A stretch of DNA of 64,000 bases from Brevundimonas sp. AJA228-03 (GTDB taxonomy: Bacteria; Pseudomonadota; Alphaproteobacteria; Caulobacterales; Caulobacteraceae). Shown here piece by piece: positions 23,947 through 31,810 of this stretch. Made by a program: the position numbers and the translations under genes. Below the pieces are notes generated by a model, which worked only from the letters and a program-made list of their open reading frames with translations, made no database searches and was not told the origin of the DNA. Each line of letters begins with the position of its first letter. Within the stretch, counting starts at the first letter, position 1. The stretch is taken from the NCBI RefSeq assembly GCF_017795885.1, contig NZ_CP059297.1, positions 2,857,001 to 2,921,000 on the forward strand, in the 5' to 3' direction.

Positions 23947-24000
23947 GGCTTGCCCCCATCCGCGCGGGACGGTCCCGCCACAGCCCGAGGCGTCCCTTCG

Positions 24001-24522
24001 ATGAAAGCCTTCGCCCTCGCCGCCCTTGCCCTGACGGTCGCAGGCCCCGCCTCGGCGCAGAGCGGGTCCTATCCCGATCCGGTCCGGACCTATTCGAGCG
24101 ACGGCCGGTATGGAGAGGACTTCAACGGTCAGGCCGATCGGCCGGGCGATTACCGCTGTGACGCCTACTGGGATCGGGGGCGGGACGACTGTGGAGCGTC
24201 CTGGCGCGACCAGCGGCGCTACGGCAGCCAGGCCCATGGTTCGGAATATGGCCATCGACGCTACAGGTCCTACGGCCATGGGCAGGGCGGTGGCCATGTC
24301 TACCAGCCCTACAGCCAGGGCACTCAGTACTACGGAGCATACGGCCGCCCGGATCAGGTCTACCCCGGCAGCGGTTACGGCGGCCAGGTCGGCAGATACG
24401 GCCAGTATGCTGCCGATGGCGATCGCGGCCGGTCGTCCTGGTGCGCCGCCCGCTACCGCTCCTACGATCCCGGCACCGGCTACTACCGCGCCTATTCGGG
24501 CCGTCTGGTGTTCTGCGGGTGA
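24001..24522 (+). CDS. Secreted Tyr/Gly-rich protein with BA14K-like C-terminus
   Basis: 173 residues from ATG 24001. The signal peptide ends ASA-Q (residue 20). The middle is rich in Tyr, Gly and His. The last ~30 residues (SWCAARYRSYDPGTGYYRAY, then GRLVFC) match the BA14K-like domain of alphaproteobacteria, where CA.RYRSYDP..G.Y....G....C is conserved; the two Cys probably form a disulfide. BA14K from Brucella was described as lectin-like and immunoreactive. The role here is unknown. Confidence 0.8.
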   Translation: MKAFALAALALTVAGPASAQSGSYPDPVRTYSSDGRYGEDFNGQADRPGDYRCDAYWDRGRDDCGASWRDQRRYGSQAHGSEYGHRRYRSYGHGQGGGHVYQPYSQGTQYYGAYGRPDQVYPGSGYGGQVGRYGQYAADGDRGRSSWCAARYRSYDPGTGYYRAYSGRLVFCG

Positions 24523-24647
24523 CGCAGGGCCTCCCGGCCGATCACGAGACAGTGGGTAACCCGCGTTCGCCATCTTTCAGACACAGCGGGATCGCCTTAC
24601 CTGCTGAAGGCCCGTTCCGGGCCGATCTCAGTTCAGGGAGCGCGTTC

Positions 24648-24845
24648 ATGTCCCAGCACAACATCGTCGGTTCGGAAGCGTTCAACCGATCGCCCTTCGT
24701 CTTCATCCGCAGCGTTCGGGCCGGCGGCATGCGTCGCCGCCAGACCCGTACCGCCTTCGCCTTCGTGGCCGGAGCGGCAGCCGCCGTCGTCGGGGGCGTC
24801 GCCGCCGCCGTCCTGGCCTTTGGACCGGGCCTGGCCGGCGGTTAG
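24648..24845 (+). CDS. Small single-pass membrane protein (65 aa)
   Basis: MSQHNIVGSEAFNRSPFVFI then RSVRAGGMRRRQTRT, followed by one hydrophobic Ala/Val helix (AFAFVAGAAAAVVGGVAAAV). AGGGAG lies 8 nt before the ATG. The positive cluster before the helix predicts the N-terminus in the cytoplasm. Not recognised. It ends 4 nt inside the convergent acetyltransferase gene. Confidence 0.6.
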   Translation: MSQHNIVGSEAFNRSPFVFIRSVRAGGMRRRQTRTAFAFVAGAAAAVVGGVAAAVLAFGPGLAGG

Positions 24846-25375
24846 GCCAACCAGACCATCCGGCGGGTGTCGACCGGCGCGCCCCGCGCCTTGCTGAACT
24901 GGCGCCGCACCTCGCCGGTATAGAGGAAGCCCGCCTTTTCCAGCACGCGACCCGAGGCCGGGTTGTCGGCGAAATGGCCGGACATCAGGGCCCGCCTGCG
25001 CCAGCGTTGGCCGGCCCAGACCAGGGCACCTTCCAGGGCCTCGGTAGCGAAGCCCCGGCCCCAGAAGGGCCGACCGATCCAGTAGCCGATCTCGGGGGCC
25101 AGGTCGGCGTCCTCGAACAGGCCGATGACCCCGACGGGTCCCAGATCCTCGTGCTCGATCAGAAAGGTGTTGGCCTTTGCCGGGTTCTGGGCCGCGACAT
25201 CGGTCACGAACGCCTCGGCTTCCCGATGGCCATAGGGATAGGGCATCCGCAATGTGTTGCGGGTGATGGCCTCGTCATTGGCCAATTGCGCGATGACGGA
25301 CACGTCCCGGGGCGCGGGCGCGCGCAGCAGCAGGCGCCGGGTCTCGATGACCGGAGAGGTTTCGATGACGCACAT
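24842..25375 (-). CDS. GNAT N-acetyltransferase, RimJ/RimL type
   Basis: 177 residues. ETRRLLLRAPAPRDVSVIAQ is the usual RimL-type start; motif A is EIGYWIGRPFWGRGFATEAL (acetyl-CoA loop RG.A/GRGFAT), followed by NPASGRVLEKAGF. The substrate could be a protein N-terminus or a small amine. It follows rpmA on the same strand but is separated from it by a terminator-like hairpin. Confidence 0.88.
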   Translation of the reverse strand: MCVIETSPVIETRRLLLRAPAPRDVSVIAQLANDEAITRNTLRMPYPYGHREAEAFVTDVAAQNPAKANTFLIEHEDLGPVGVIGLFEDADLAPEIGYWIGRPFWGRGFATEALEGALVWAGQRWRRRALMSGHFADNPASGRVLEKAGFLYTGEVRRQFSKARGAPVDTRRMVWLA

Positions 25376-25444
25376 GTTTCCAGCCTTGTCTTCGGTCCAC
25401 CGCCTTGGAGGGCTCGGGCGGACATCGAGGCGGGGAACGCAAAC

Positions 25445-25470
25445 GGGGAGCCTGGTGATCCAGACTCCCC
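25445..25470 (-). terminator. Terminator hairpin downstream of rplU-rpmA
   Basis: GGGGAG-C-CTGG / CCAG-A-CTCCCC with a TGAT loop, a strong stem; on the minus strand it is followed by GTTTGCGTT, a weak U tract. A second imperfect hairpin lies closer to rpmA (GGATCG-CTGCTT...GAAGCAG-CGATCC, about 25493-25528). Confidence 0.6.
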
Positions 25471-25542
25471 GCGGAAATGTTTCCCTGGTCCGGATCGGCT
25501 GCTTTTTCGAGGAAGCAGCGCGATCCGAAATCCGGTTTCGCG

Positions 25543-25842
25543 CTACTCGGCGGCGATCGCCCCATTCCGAGCAAGGGAGGCGTCGTCGTTCGCCGGAAGG
25601 ATCGACACGTAACAGCGGCCGTTGGCTTTCTTGGTGAATTTCACCGCGCCGTGCTCGAGCGCGAACAGGGTGTGGTCACGGCCCATGCCGACGTTGTCGC
25701 CGGGGTGGAAGGTCGTGCCGCGCTGACGCACCAGGATGTTGCCGGCCAGCACGTTCTCGCTGCCGTACTTCTTCACGCCGAGGCGCTTGGAGTGAGAGTC
25801 GCGACCGTTACGCGACGAACCACCGGATTTCTTGTGAGCCAT
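25543..25842 (-). CDS. rpmA: 50S ribosomal protein L27
   Basis: 99 residues. [20 protein letters not shown], then [20 protein letters not shown] and [20 protein letters not shown] are diagnostic of bL27, whose N-terminal tail reaches the peptidyl transferase centre. The C-terminal ~12 residues ([14 protein letters not shown]) extend slightly past the common length. Second gene of the rplU-rpmA operon. Confidence 0.98.
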   Translation of the reverse strand: MAHKKSGGSSRNGRDSHSKRLGVKKYGSENVLAGNILVRQRGTTFHPGDNVGMGRDHTLFALEHGAVKFTKKANGRCYVSILPANDDASLARNGAIAAE

Positions 25843-25905
25843 CTGGGCGCTCCTGCTTCCTTGTTGCGCCAGGGGCCGTTCGGCCTGACTGAGCGCGGGT
25901 CCTGC

Positions 25906-26421
25906 TTAGGCTTCGTCGGTCGAAGCGGCGGTTTCGGTCTTGGGCGCGGCCTTCTTGGCCGGAGCCTTCGCAGGCCTGGCGGCGGCGACGGGCGCTTCGG
26001 CTTCCACCGGAGCGGCGGCTTCCACACGGGGCGCCAGGCCACGGGCACGCAGGTTGATCTCGGCCTTGGTCATCAGGTCGACCTTGCCGTCCCACTTTGC
26101 GGTCTCGCCGGCACCATCGATGCCGGTGATGCGCAGGACCGATTCCATCTGGCGGTGGCCGTTGGTACGGCGATAGCCTTGGCGGCGGGTCTTCTTGAAG
26201 ATCTTGACCTTCTCACCCTTGCGGGTCTCGATCAGGGTGGCGGCGACGGTCGCGCCTTCGATCAGGGGAGCGCCCAGGGTCACGCCCTTGTCGCCGCCCA
26301 GCATCAGGACCGAGCCCAGGCTGAGGACATCGCCGGCCGCGCCGTCGAGCTTTTCAACGACGATCGTGTCGCCCGGTTGGACCCGGTACTGCTTGCCGCC
26401 GGTCTTGATCACCGCGTACAT
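25906..26421 (-). CDS. rplU: 50S ribosomal protein L21
   Basis: 171 residues. MYAVIKTGGKQYRVQPGDTI and KKTRRQGYRRTNGHRQ are the bL21 signatures, the latter binding 23S rRNA. Typical L21 has ~103 residues; here a ~65-residue Ala/Lys/Glu/Pro tail follows (APVEAEAPVAAARPAKAPAK), as in other alphaproteobacteria. First gene of the operon, behind a strong promoter and a leader hairpin. Confidence 0.97.
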   Translation of the reverse strand: MYAVIKTGGKQYRVQPGDTIVVEKLDGAAGDVLSLGSVLMLGGDKGVTLGAPLIEGATVAATLIETRKGEKVKIFKKTRRQGYRRTNGHRQMESVLRITGIDGAGETAKWDGKVDLMTKAEINLRARGLAPRVEAAAPVEAEAPVAAARPAKAPAKKAAPKTETAASTDEA

Positions 26422-26441
26422 CTTGAAGCCTTGGCTAACGC

Positions 26442-26516
26442 AAAAAAGAATGCGCCCGCCGGGAGACCCCGCGGGCGAAGAGCGGCGACATATACGGATG
26501 GTGCCCTGCGAGTCAA
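26442..26516 (-). promoter_or_regulatory. rplU promoter and leader hairpin
   Basis: On the minus strand, -35 TTGACT (26511-26516) and -10 TATATG (26489-26494) have a 16-bp spacer. The ~60-nt leader contains a GC-rich hairpin, GCCCGC/GCGGGC arms (26454-26476), followed by GCATTC and six T (26442-26447), then the rplU start 20 nt later. The hairpin plus T run resembles an intrinsic terminator placed before the first gene, suggesting attenuation or autogenous control by L21. This is inference from structure. Confidence 0.55.
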
Positions 26517-26623
26517 CGCGAAACGCACCGGAAATGCCGTCAGGTGCTGATTTGCGCCGCTGATCTAGCCCTGATCCGACCGGCCGTGCAAAGACGGAAC
26601 GACCTTCCAGCCAGAGGCCCTCG

Positions 26624-27949
26624 ATGACCCAGACTGAAGCCGGCGGCGCAACCGACCGCCGCGCGACCGCCGCCCGCCGGATCGTCGCCCATGTGGCCGA
26701 ACATCTTCAGGCCGACCTGTCGCTGCGGCTGTGGACCGGCGAGGTCCTGCCGCTGGGACCGAAGGCCCGCGACGACATCCAGATCGTGGTCGCCCGCCCC
26801 TCGGCGGTGCGTCGCCTGCTGCTGAAGCCCGGCCTGATGACGCTGTTCGAGATGTTCGCCACCGGCGACCTGCGGGTCGAAGGGGGCAGTCCGCTGGATG
26901 CCGCGGACCGCTGGGACCATGGCCGCGCCATCCATCTGGCCTCACGGCTCGACAAGGTCCTGATGGCGAAGGAGGCCCTGCCCTTCCTGTTGGGGGGATC
27001 AGACGCCGGGTCGACGCAGCTTCCGGCCTGGGACACGACCGGCAACGACGGCATCGGGGCCACAAAGGCCGGGCGCAGCGACCAGGACTTCATCCAGTTC
27101 CACTATGACGTCGGCAACGACTTCTATGCGCTCTTCCTGGACCCGGAGATGGTCTACTCCAGCGCCTGTTTCACGCGCCACGACGCGACGCTGGAGGCGG
27201 CCCAGGAAGAGAAGCTGCACCGTATCTGCAGGAAGCTGCGACTCCAGCCCGGGCAACGCCTGCTCGATGTCGGCTGCGGCTGGGCCGGTCTGTCCTGCTG
27301 GGCCGCGAAACATTACGGGGTCACCGTTCACGGCGTGACCCTGTCGCAGGCGCAACTGGATTTCGGCCGGGCCAAGGTCGAGCGCGAGGGGCTGTCGGAC
27401 AGGATCACCCTGGAGCTGAAGGACTATCGCAACGTCGAGGGCCAATACGACGCCATCAGCCAGGTCGAGATGTTCGAACACGTCGGCTTCGCCAACCACG
27501 AACGCCACTTCCTGGAAATGCATCGGCTGCTGAAGCCCGGCGGCCTGTATTTCCACCAGGCGTCGGTGCGGCGTGGCGGCAAGGGTCCGATCCGGCCGAC
27601 CGACACGACCAAGGTCATCACTCGCTTCATCTTCCCGGGCGGTGAGCTGGACACCATCGGCATGACGGTGACCAACCTGGGCCGGCTCGGCTTCGAGACC
27701 CTGGATGTCGAAGACATGCGCGAGCATTTCGAACTGACCTTGAAGCACTGGGAAGACAGGCTCTATGCCCGGCGCGAGGAGGCCTATGCCCTTGTCGGCG
27801 AGGCCCGCACCCGGCTGTGGTTGATCTATTTCGCCCTGTTCAAGAAGGGCTTCGAGCGCGGATCGGTGCTGGTCTACCAGACCGTCGCCCAGAAGCGCCG
27901 TCCCGGCCCCAGTGGCCTGCCGCTGGACCGGGCCAGTCTGTACGCCTGA
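26624..27949 (+). CDS. cfa: Cyclopropane-fatty-acyl-phospholipid synthase
   Basis: 441 residues. The N-terminal lipid-binding part (FEMFATGDLRVEGGSPLDAA) precedes a SAM domain with LLDVGCGWAGLSCWAAKHYG (~213) and the family motifs FIQFHYDVGNDFYALFLDPE, VYSSACF, QVEMFEHVG and YFHQ. It transfers a methylene group from SAM to unsaturated membrane phospholipid chains. A CTAG-type -10 is at 26575-26578, in the gap it shares with rplU, which is transcribed divergently. Confidence 0.93.
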   Translation: MTQTEAGGATDRRATAARRIVAHVAEHLQADLSLRLWTGEVLPLGPKARDDIQIVVARPSAVRRLLLKPGLMTLFEMFATGDLRVEGGSPLDAADRWDHGRAIHLASRLDKVLMAKEALPFLLGGSDAGSTQLPAWDTTGNDGIGATKAGRSDQDFIQFHYDVGNDFYALFLDPEMVYSSACFTRHDATLEAAQEEKLHRICRKLRLQPGQRLLDVGCGWAGLSCWAAKHYGVTVHGVTLSQAQLDFGRAKVEREGLSDRITLELKDYRNVEGQYDAISQVEMFEHVGFANHERHFLEMHRLLKPGGLYFHQASVRRGGKGPIRPTDTTKVITRFIFPGGELDTIGMTVTNLGRLGFETLDVEDMREHFELTLKHWEDRLYARREEAYALVGEARTRLWLIYFALFKKGFERGSVLVYQTVAQKRRPGPSGLPLDRASLYA

Positions 27950-27950
27950 T

Positions 27951-28129
27951 CCTCCCCCGCCACTTTGCGGGGGAGGGGGAACGCGAAGCGGTGGAGGAGG
28001 CCGAAGCGGACACCGAGTCCGGGGCCGCCCCCTCCACCACGACGCAATCGCAAAGCCTGTCCTCGGGCTCGGCGAAGCCGAGACCCGGGGGCGGTCCCCC
28101 TCCCCCGTTCGCTACGCTCCGGGTGAGGA
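27951..28129. repeat. Palindromic intergenic repeat, CCTCCCCC family
   Basis: Begins CCTCCCCCGCCACTTTGCGG immediately after the cfa stop and ends with GGTCCCCCTCCCCC and CGCTCCGGGTGAGGA. Inner arms GGGGGAACGCGAAGCGG and CCGGGGGC pairings resemble the copy at 5929. Likely terminates cfa. Confidence 0.75.
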
Positions 28130-28136
28130 TTACTCC

Positions 28137-28164
28137 TCGACCGTTACAAAGTAACAGGCTATAG
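28137..28164 (+). promoter_or_regulatory. Promoter with a palindromic operator in its spacer
   Basis: TCGACC (28137-28142) and CTATAG (28159-28164) are plausible -35 and -10 elements with 16 bp between them; the spacer contains a perfect 13-bp dyad GTTACAAAGTAAC (28143-28155). The ATG is 9 bp from the -10, so the message would be leaderless. GTTAY-N3-RTAAC resembles Zur-type dyads in other bacteria, and the downstream genes include a zinc-type exporter, but the regulator is not identified. Confidence 0.45.
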
Positions 28165-28172
28165 GGCGGTCG

Positions 28173-28832
28173 ATGTCCCCGCCCGCCTTTGAACAGCCGG
28201 TCCTGTGGTCGCTTCTCGGCGGCGGGTTCGCGGCGGCCTTTCTGCATGCGGCCCTGCCGACGCACTGGCTGCCGTTCGTGCTGGTCGGCCGGGCCCAGCG
28301 CTGGAGCCTGACGCGGAGCCTTCTGGCGGTCACGGCGGCGGGGCTGGCCCATATCGCCACGACAGTCGTGGTGGGCAGTCTGATCGTCGCGGCCGGCATG
28401 GCGCTGGACGAGGTGGTCGCAGGTCTGCTGTCGCATCTATCGGCGGTGCTGCTGTTCGGCTTCGGCGGCTTCTATCTGATCAAGTCGGTGGTCCGCAGAC
28501 CGGCGACGGCGGGCGGGCCGCCGCTGGATCTGGCCGAGCCGACGGTTTCGCATTCGGCCGCCTTCTGGGGACTGGTGGCGGTCATGGCCCTGTCGCCGGG
28601 GGAGGTCCTGCTGCCGATCTACATGTCCTCGGCCCAGGAGGGCGCGATGGCGCTGGCGCTGCTGACGGTCGTCTTCGCCGTCGGGACGATCCTGGGCATG
28701 GCAACCTTCACGACCCTGGCCCGCGCGGGCGCTTCGGTGCTGAGGCTGGAGCGGTGGGCGCGCTATGAGGGGGCCATCCTGGGTGTCGCCCTGATCGCGA
28801 TCGGACTTCTTGTCGTGACGCATCAGCACTAG
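28173..28832 (+). CDS. Membrane protein, UreH/metal-transporter-like
   Basis: 219 residues with about six hydrophobic segments (near 14-30, 48-72, 80-105, 130-150, 158-180, 195-214). LHAALPTHWLPFVLVGRAQR and ALSPGEVLLPIYMSSAQEGA put conserved His and Pro-Gly-Glu in membrane context, as in UreH/nickel-cobalt transporter-like proteins. The pairing with the downstream CDF exporter suggests a metal-related role; the assignment is tentative. Confidence 0.6.
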   Translation: MSPPAFEQPVLWSLLGGGFAAAFLHAALPTHWLPFVLVGRAQRWSLTRSLLAVTAAGLAHIATTVVVGSLIVAAGMALDEVVAGLLSHLSAVLLFGFGGFYLIKSVVRRPATAGGPPLDLAEPTVSHSAAFWGLVAVMALSPGEVLLPIYMSSAQEGAMALALLTVVFAVGTILGMATFTTLARAGASVLRLERWARYEGAILGVALIAIGLLVVTHQH

Positions 28833-28839
28833 GCAGTGA

Positions 28840-28944
28840 CGAGTGGCGAGTGGTTCAGCCTGAACCGCGCGCATTGTCCACGGCCACGTGGTGTCCGGTA
28901 TTGAGAGAATGGACCGTGGGCGATCCCTCGCCACTAGCCACTCG
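28840..28944. repeat. Inverted repeat with 14-bp arms before the CDF gene
   Basis: CGAGTGGCGAGTGG (28840-28853) and CCACTAGCCACTCG (28931-28944) are inverted with one mismatch, 77 bp apart, enclosing a small dyad CCACGGCCACGTGG. It lies between the UreH-like gene and the CDF gene. Its role is unknown; it could weakly terminate or stabilise the transcript. Confidence 0.5.
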
Positions 28945-28969
28945 CCGCTCCCGGGCCTACCCATCCCCC

Positions 28970-29932
28970 ATGGCCCACGACCACGCGCACCATCACCATC
29001 ACCACGACCACGGCGGTCACAGCCATGGGCACGCCGGCCACGCTCACGGCGGACATGGACATGCGCACGGTCCGGTCGACACGGGCGACTGGCGCTATGG
29101 CGTGGGGCTGATCATCAACCTGGCCTTCGTGGCGTGCGAGTTCGGGGCCGGGCTGTTCAGCGGCTCCACGGCGCTGCTGGCGGACGCGGGGCACAATCTG
29201 TCGGACGTGCTGGGACTGGCCATGGCAGGCGGGGCGGCGGTGCTGGCGAGGCGCGCGGCGGGTAGCCAGCTGACCTATGGCTTCGGCAAGGCGACCATCC
29301 TGGCGGCACTGGCCAATGCCCTGCTGCTGATCTTCGCCTGCGGGGCCATCGCCTTCGAGGCGGTGCAGCGACTGTCAGAGCCCGCGCCGGTCCAGTCGGG
29401 CGTCGTCATGATCGTGGCGGGCATCGGTTTCGTCATCAATCTGGGCACGGCATTGCTGTTCATGCGGGACCAGCATTCGGACCTCAATGCGCGCGGGGCC
29501 TATCTGCACATGCTGTCGGATGCGGCGGTGTCGATCGGGGTGGTCATCACGGGCGGGGTCATCCTGCTGACCGGCTGGTCGATCCTGGATCCGCTGGTGT
29601 CCATCGTCATCGTGGCGGTGATCCTGTGGGGCACCTGGGGCCTGTTGAAGGACTCCATCGGCCTGGCCATGGACGCCGCCCCCGCCTCGGTCGATGTGGA
29701 GGCCGTCCGGTCGGCCCTGGCCGGGCTGCCGGGCGTCACGGCCGTGCACGACCTGCACATCTGGGGGATGTCGACCACCCGGACGGCGCTGACGGCCCAT
29801 CTGGTTCACGACCGGAGGGATCCGCACGCCCTGCTGCTGGAAGCCCAGACCCTGGCGCGCAGCCGCTTCGCCATCGGCCACACGACCCTGCAGCTCGAAA
29901 CCGACGTGATGCCGGACTGCCCGGACTGCTAA
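28970..29932 (+). CDS. Cation diffusion facilitator (zinc-type exporter)
   Basis: 320 residues from ATG 28970 (MAHDHAHHHHHHDHGGHSHG). The His-rich N-terminus (residues 3-33) and six membrane segments are standard for CDF exporters. The metal site is seen in TM2 (LLADAGHNLSDV) and TM5 (YLHMLSDAAVS), with the H-x3-D pairs typical of Zn2+-preferring members. The C-terminal domain (VTAVHDLHIWGMSTTRTALT) is the cytoplasmic dimerisation fold. It would export zinc or similar divalent ions in exchange for protons. Confidence 0.93.
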   Translation: MAHDHAHHHHHHDHGGHSHGHAGHAHGGHGHAHGPVDTGDWRYGVGLIINLAFVACEFGAGLFSGSTALLADAGHNLSDVLGLAMAGGAAVLARRAAGSQLTYGFGKATILAALANALLLIFACGAIAFEAVQRLSEPAPVQSGVVMIVAGIGFVINLGTALLFMRDQHSDLNARGAYLHMLSDAAVSIGVVITGGVILLTGWSILDPLVSIVIVAVILWGTWGLLKDSIGLAMDAAPASVDVEAVRSALAGLPGVTAVHDLHIWGMSTTRTALTAHLVHDRRDPHALLLEAQTLARSRFAIGHTTLQLETDVMPDCPDC

Positions 29933-30282
29933 TCGACGCAGAGGGTCGGGCCGGCCTGCCCGTCCTCGACCGGCGTGCGGCAGCCGAACGGCAGGTCGTT
30001 GACGGCACAGCGGCCGGTCACCGGACCGGGAGGCTGGTTGCCCGCCGTCTCCGTGTAGCAATTGCCCCGGCAGTCATCGCCGTCGCGACAGACCTTGCCG
30101 CCGTCCGCGAAGGGAATGACGCACTGCTCGGTCTGCAACCGGCCCACCCGCATCAGCGCGCCGCCCCGGGCCGCGCAGACCTGCTCCGCCGTCCGGGTCT
30201 GCGTGGCCGTCTCCGGGGCCTGGGCCGCCATCGGCGAACAGGCCGACGCCATCAGGGCGAGGGCGGCGATCAAAAGGCGCAT
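29929..30282 (-). CDS. Small Cys-rich lipoprotein
   Basis: 117 residues from ATG 30282. The signal peptide ends in a lipobox (LALMASAC). The mature part has six or more Cys (QVCAARGG, QCVIPFADGGKVCRDGDDCR, GNCYTE, GRCAV, FGCRT, LCVD) and no membrane segment, so several disulfides are expected. It starts 2 bp after the hmgA stop and is probably co-transcribed with it. Its last codons overlap the stop of the convergent CDF gene by 4 nt. Function unknown. Confidence 0.7.
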   Translation of the reverse strand: MRLLIAALALMASACSPMAAQAPETATQTRTAEQVCAARGGALMRVGRLQTEQCVIPFADGGKVCRDGDDCRGNCYTETAGNQPPGPVTGRCAVNDLPFGCRTPVEDGQAGPTLCVD

Positions 30283-30284
30283 GG

Positions 30285-31586
30285 TTATCCCTTGTGCGAG
30301 ACGTCGCCCTTGGTGAACCCGGTCCAGACGTCGTCGTAGTCGAGCTGCATCGTCGGGGTCGTTTGCGCCCATTCCGTGGTGCGGATCGGAAGCCGCGTCT
30401 CGAACATGAAGGCCAGGGTGTTTTCCAGCCTGTGCGGCTTGAGCTCGGCGGCGACCGCCTTGTCATAGCTGGCCTGATCGGGGCCGTGGCCGCTCATGGC
30501 GTTGTGCAGCGAGGCACCGCCGGGGGCGAAGCCGCCTTCCTTGGCGTCATAGGCCCCGGTCACCAGGCCCATGAACTCGCTCATGACGTTCCGGTGGAAC
30601 CACGGCGGGCGGAAGGTGTCCTCGGCCACCATCCAGCGCGGCGGGAAGATGACGAAGTCGCAATTGGCGGTGCCGGGCGTGTCCGACGGGCTGGTCAGGA
30701 CGGTGAAGATCGACGGGTCGGGGTGGTCGAAGCTGACCGTGTTGATGGTGTTGAACCGCGCGGTGTCCCAGCGATACGACGCGTTGTTGCCGTGCCAGGC
30801 GACGACATCGAGCGGGCTGTGGGCGAAGGTCGTGGTCCACAGACGCCCGGCGAACTTCTGGATACATTCGGTCGGGCGATCGACATCCTCGAAGGCGGCG
30901 ACGGGCGTCTCGAAATCGCGCGGATTGGCCAGTCCGTTGGAGCCGATGGGGCCGAGATCCGGCAGGCGGAAGGGCGCGCCATAGGTCTCGCAGACATAGC
31001 CGCGCACCGGCCCGGTCACCTCGACGCGGAAGCGGACGCCGCGCGGGATGACGACGACGTGGCCGGGGTCCGCATCGATGCGGCCGAACTCGGTGACGAA
31101 GGTCTGGGATCCCTGCTGCGGCACGATCAGAAGCTCGCCGTCGGCACAATAGAAGACGCGGTCTACCATCGAGCGGTTGGCGGCGTACAGGTGGATACCC
31201 ACGCCGGTCTGGGCCTCCGCGTCGCCGTTGCCGCCATAGGTGACGAGGCCCTCGACCCAGTCGGTGGGGGCGGTCGGGATCGGCAGCGGGTCCCAGCGCA
31301 TGCGGTTGGGGCTGGGCGGGGCGTCGTGGAAGGGGCCGGAGCGGATCAGGCCCTGACCGAAGGGCCGATAGGCCGGATGCTGGGCCGAGGGTCGCAGGCG
31401 ATACAGCCAGCTGCGGCGGTTCTCAGAGCGGGGCGCAGTGAAGGCGGTGCCGCTGAGCTGCTCGGCATAGAGGCCCATCGGCGTCTTCTGCGGCGAGTTG
31501 CGGCCGACCGGCAGGGCACCGGGGACCGCCTCGGTCGCGAAATGATTGCCGAAACCGGTCAGGTAAGTCGCGCTGTTCAGCGTCAT
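30285..31586 (-). CDS. hmgA: Homogentisate 1,2-dioxygenase
   Basis: 433 residues. [20 protein letters not shown] at the start and the iron-site region [16 protein letters not shown] (His, Glu) plus [13 protein letters not shown] (His) are family-diagnostic. It opens the aromatic ring of homogentisate in tyrosine/phenylalanine breakdown, giving maleylacetoacetate. The next pathway enzymes are not in the window. Confidence 0.96.
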   Translation of the reverse strand: MTLNSATYLTGFGNHFATEAVPGALPVGRNSPQKTPMGLYAEQLSGTAFTAPRSENRRSWLYRLRPSAQHPAYRPFGQGLIRSGPFHDAPPSPNRMRWDPLPIPTAPTDWVEGLVTYGGNGDAEAQTGVGIHLYAANRSMVDRVFYCADGELLIVPQQGSQTFVTEFGRIDADPGHVVVIPRGVRFRVEVTGPVRGYVCETYGAPFRLPDLGPIGSNGLANPRDFETPVAAFEDVDRPTECIQKFAGRLWTTTFAHSPLDVVAWHGNNASYRWDTARFNTINTVSFDHPDPSIFTVLTSPSDTPGTANCDFVIFPPRWMVAEDTFRPPWFHRNVMSEFMGLVTGAYDAKEGGFAPGGASLHNAMSGHGPDQASYDKAVAAELKPHRLENTLAFMFETRLPIRTTEWAQTTPTMQLDYDDVWTGFTKGDVSHKG

Positions 31587-31635
31587 GCGTGGAGTCTCCC
31601 AGTGAGGGGTTTAACCGCGGGAGACGGGGGCGTCA

Positions 31636-31805
31636 CCCTCTCCCGGAGGGAGAGGGCTTGAGCGCCTGAGAGCCAAAGGCGAGCAGACTTGCGCGAAAGG
31701 GTGAGGGGTTACGGTGCGAACCGGTAAGGGCGACACCCCTCACCCTTTCGGCTTCGCGCATCGCTACGCTCTGCGAGCCTCAAGCCCTCTCCCGATGGGA
31801 GAGGG
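31636..31805. repeat. Long composite palindromic repeat, CCCTCTCCC family, copy 4
   Basis: 170 bp with CCCTCTCCCGGAGGGAGAGGG as the left hairpin and CCCTCTCCCGATGGGAGAGGG as the right; the inner arms GAAAGGGTGAGGGG / CCCCTCACCCTTTC are intact. It fills the 224-bp gap between the acyl-CoA dehydrogenase gene (ending 31811 on the minus strand) and hmgA (starting 31586). Confidence 0.9.
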
Positions 31806-31810
31806 AAAGC

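Noticed and set aside
21915..24161. Plus-strand frame of 748 codons across FKBP, ilvA and a lipoprotein gene
   Set aside because: It crosses three genes with clear families and has the Gly/Arg/Gln/His bias of an antisense frame.
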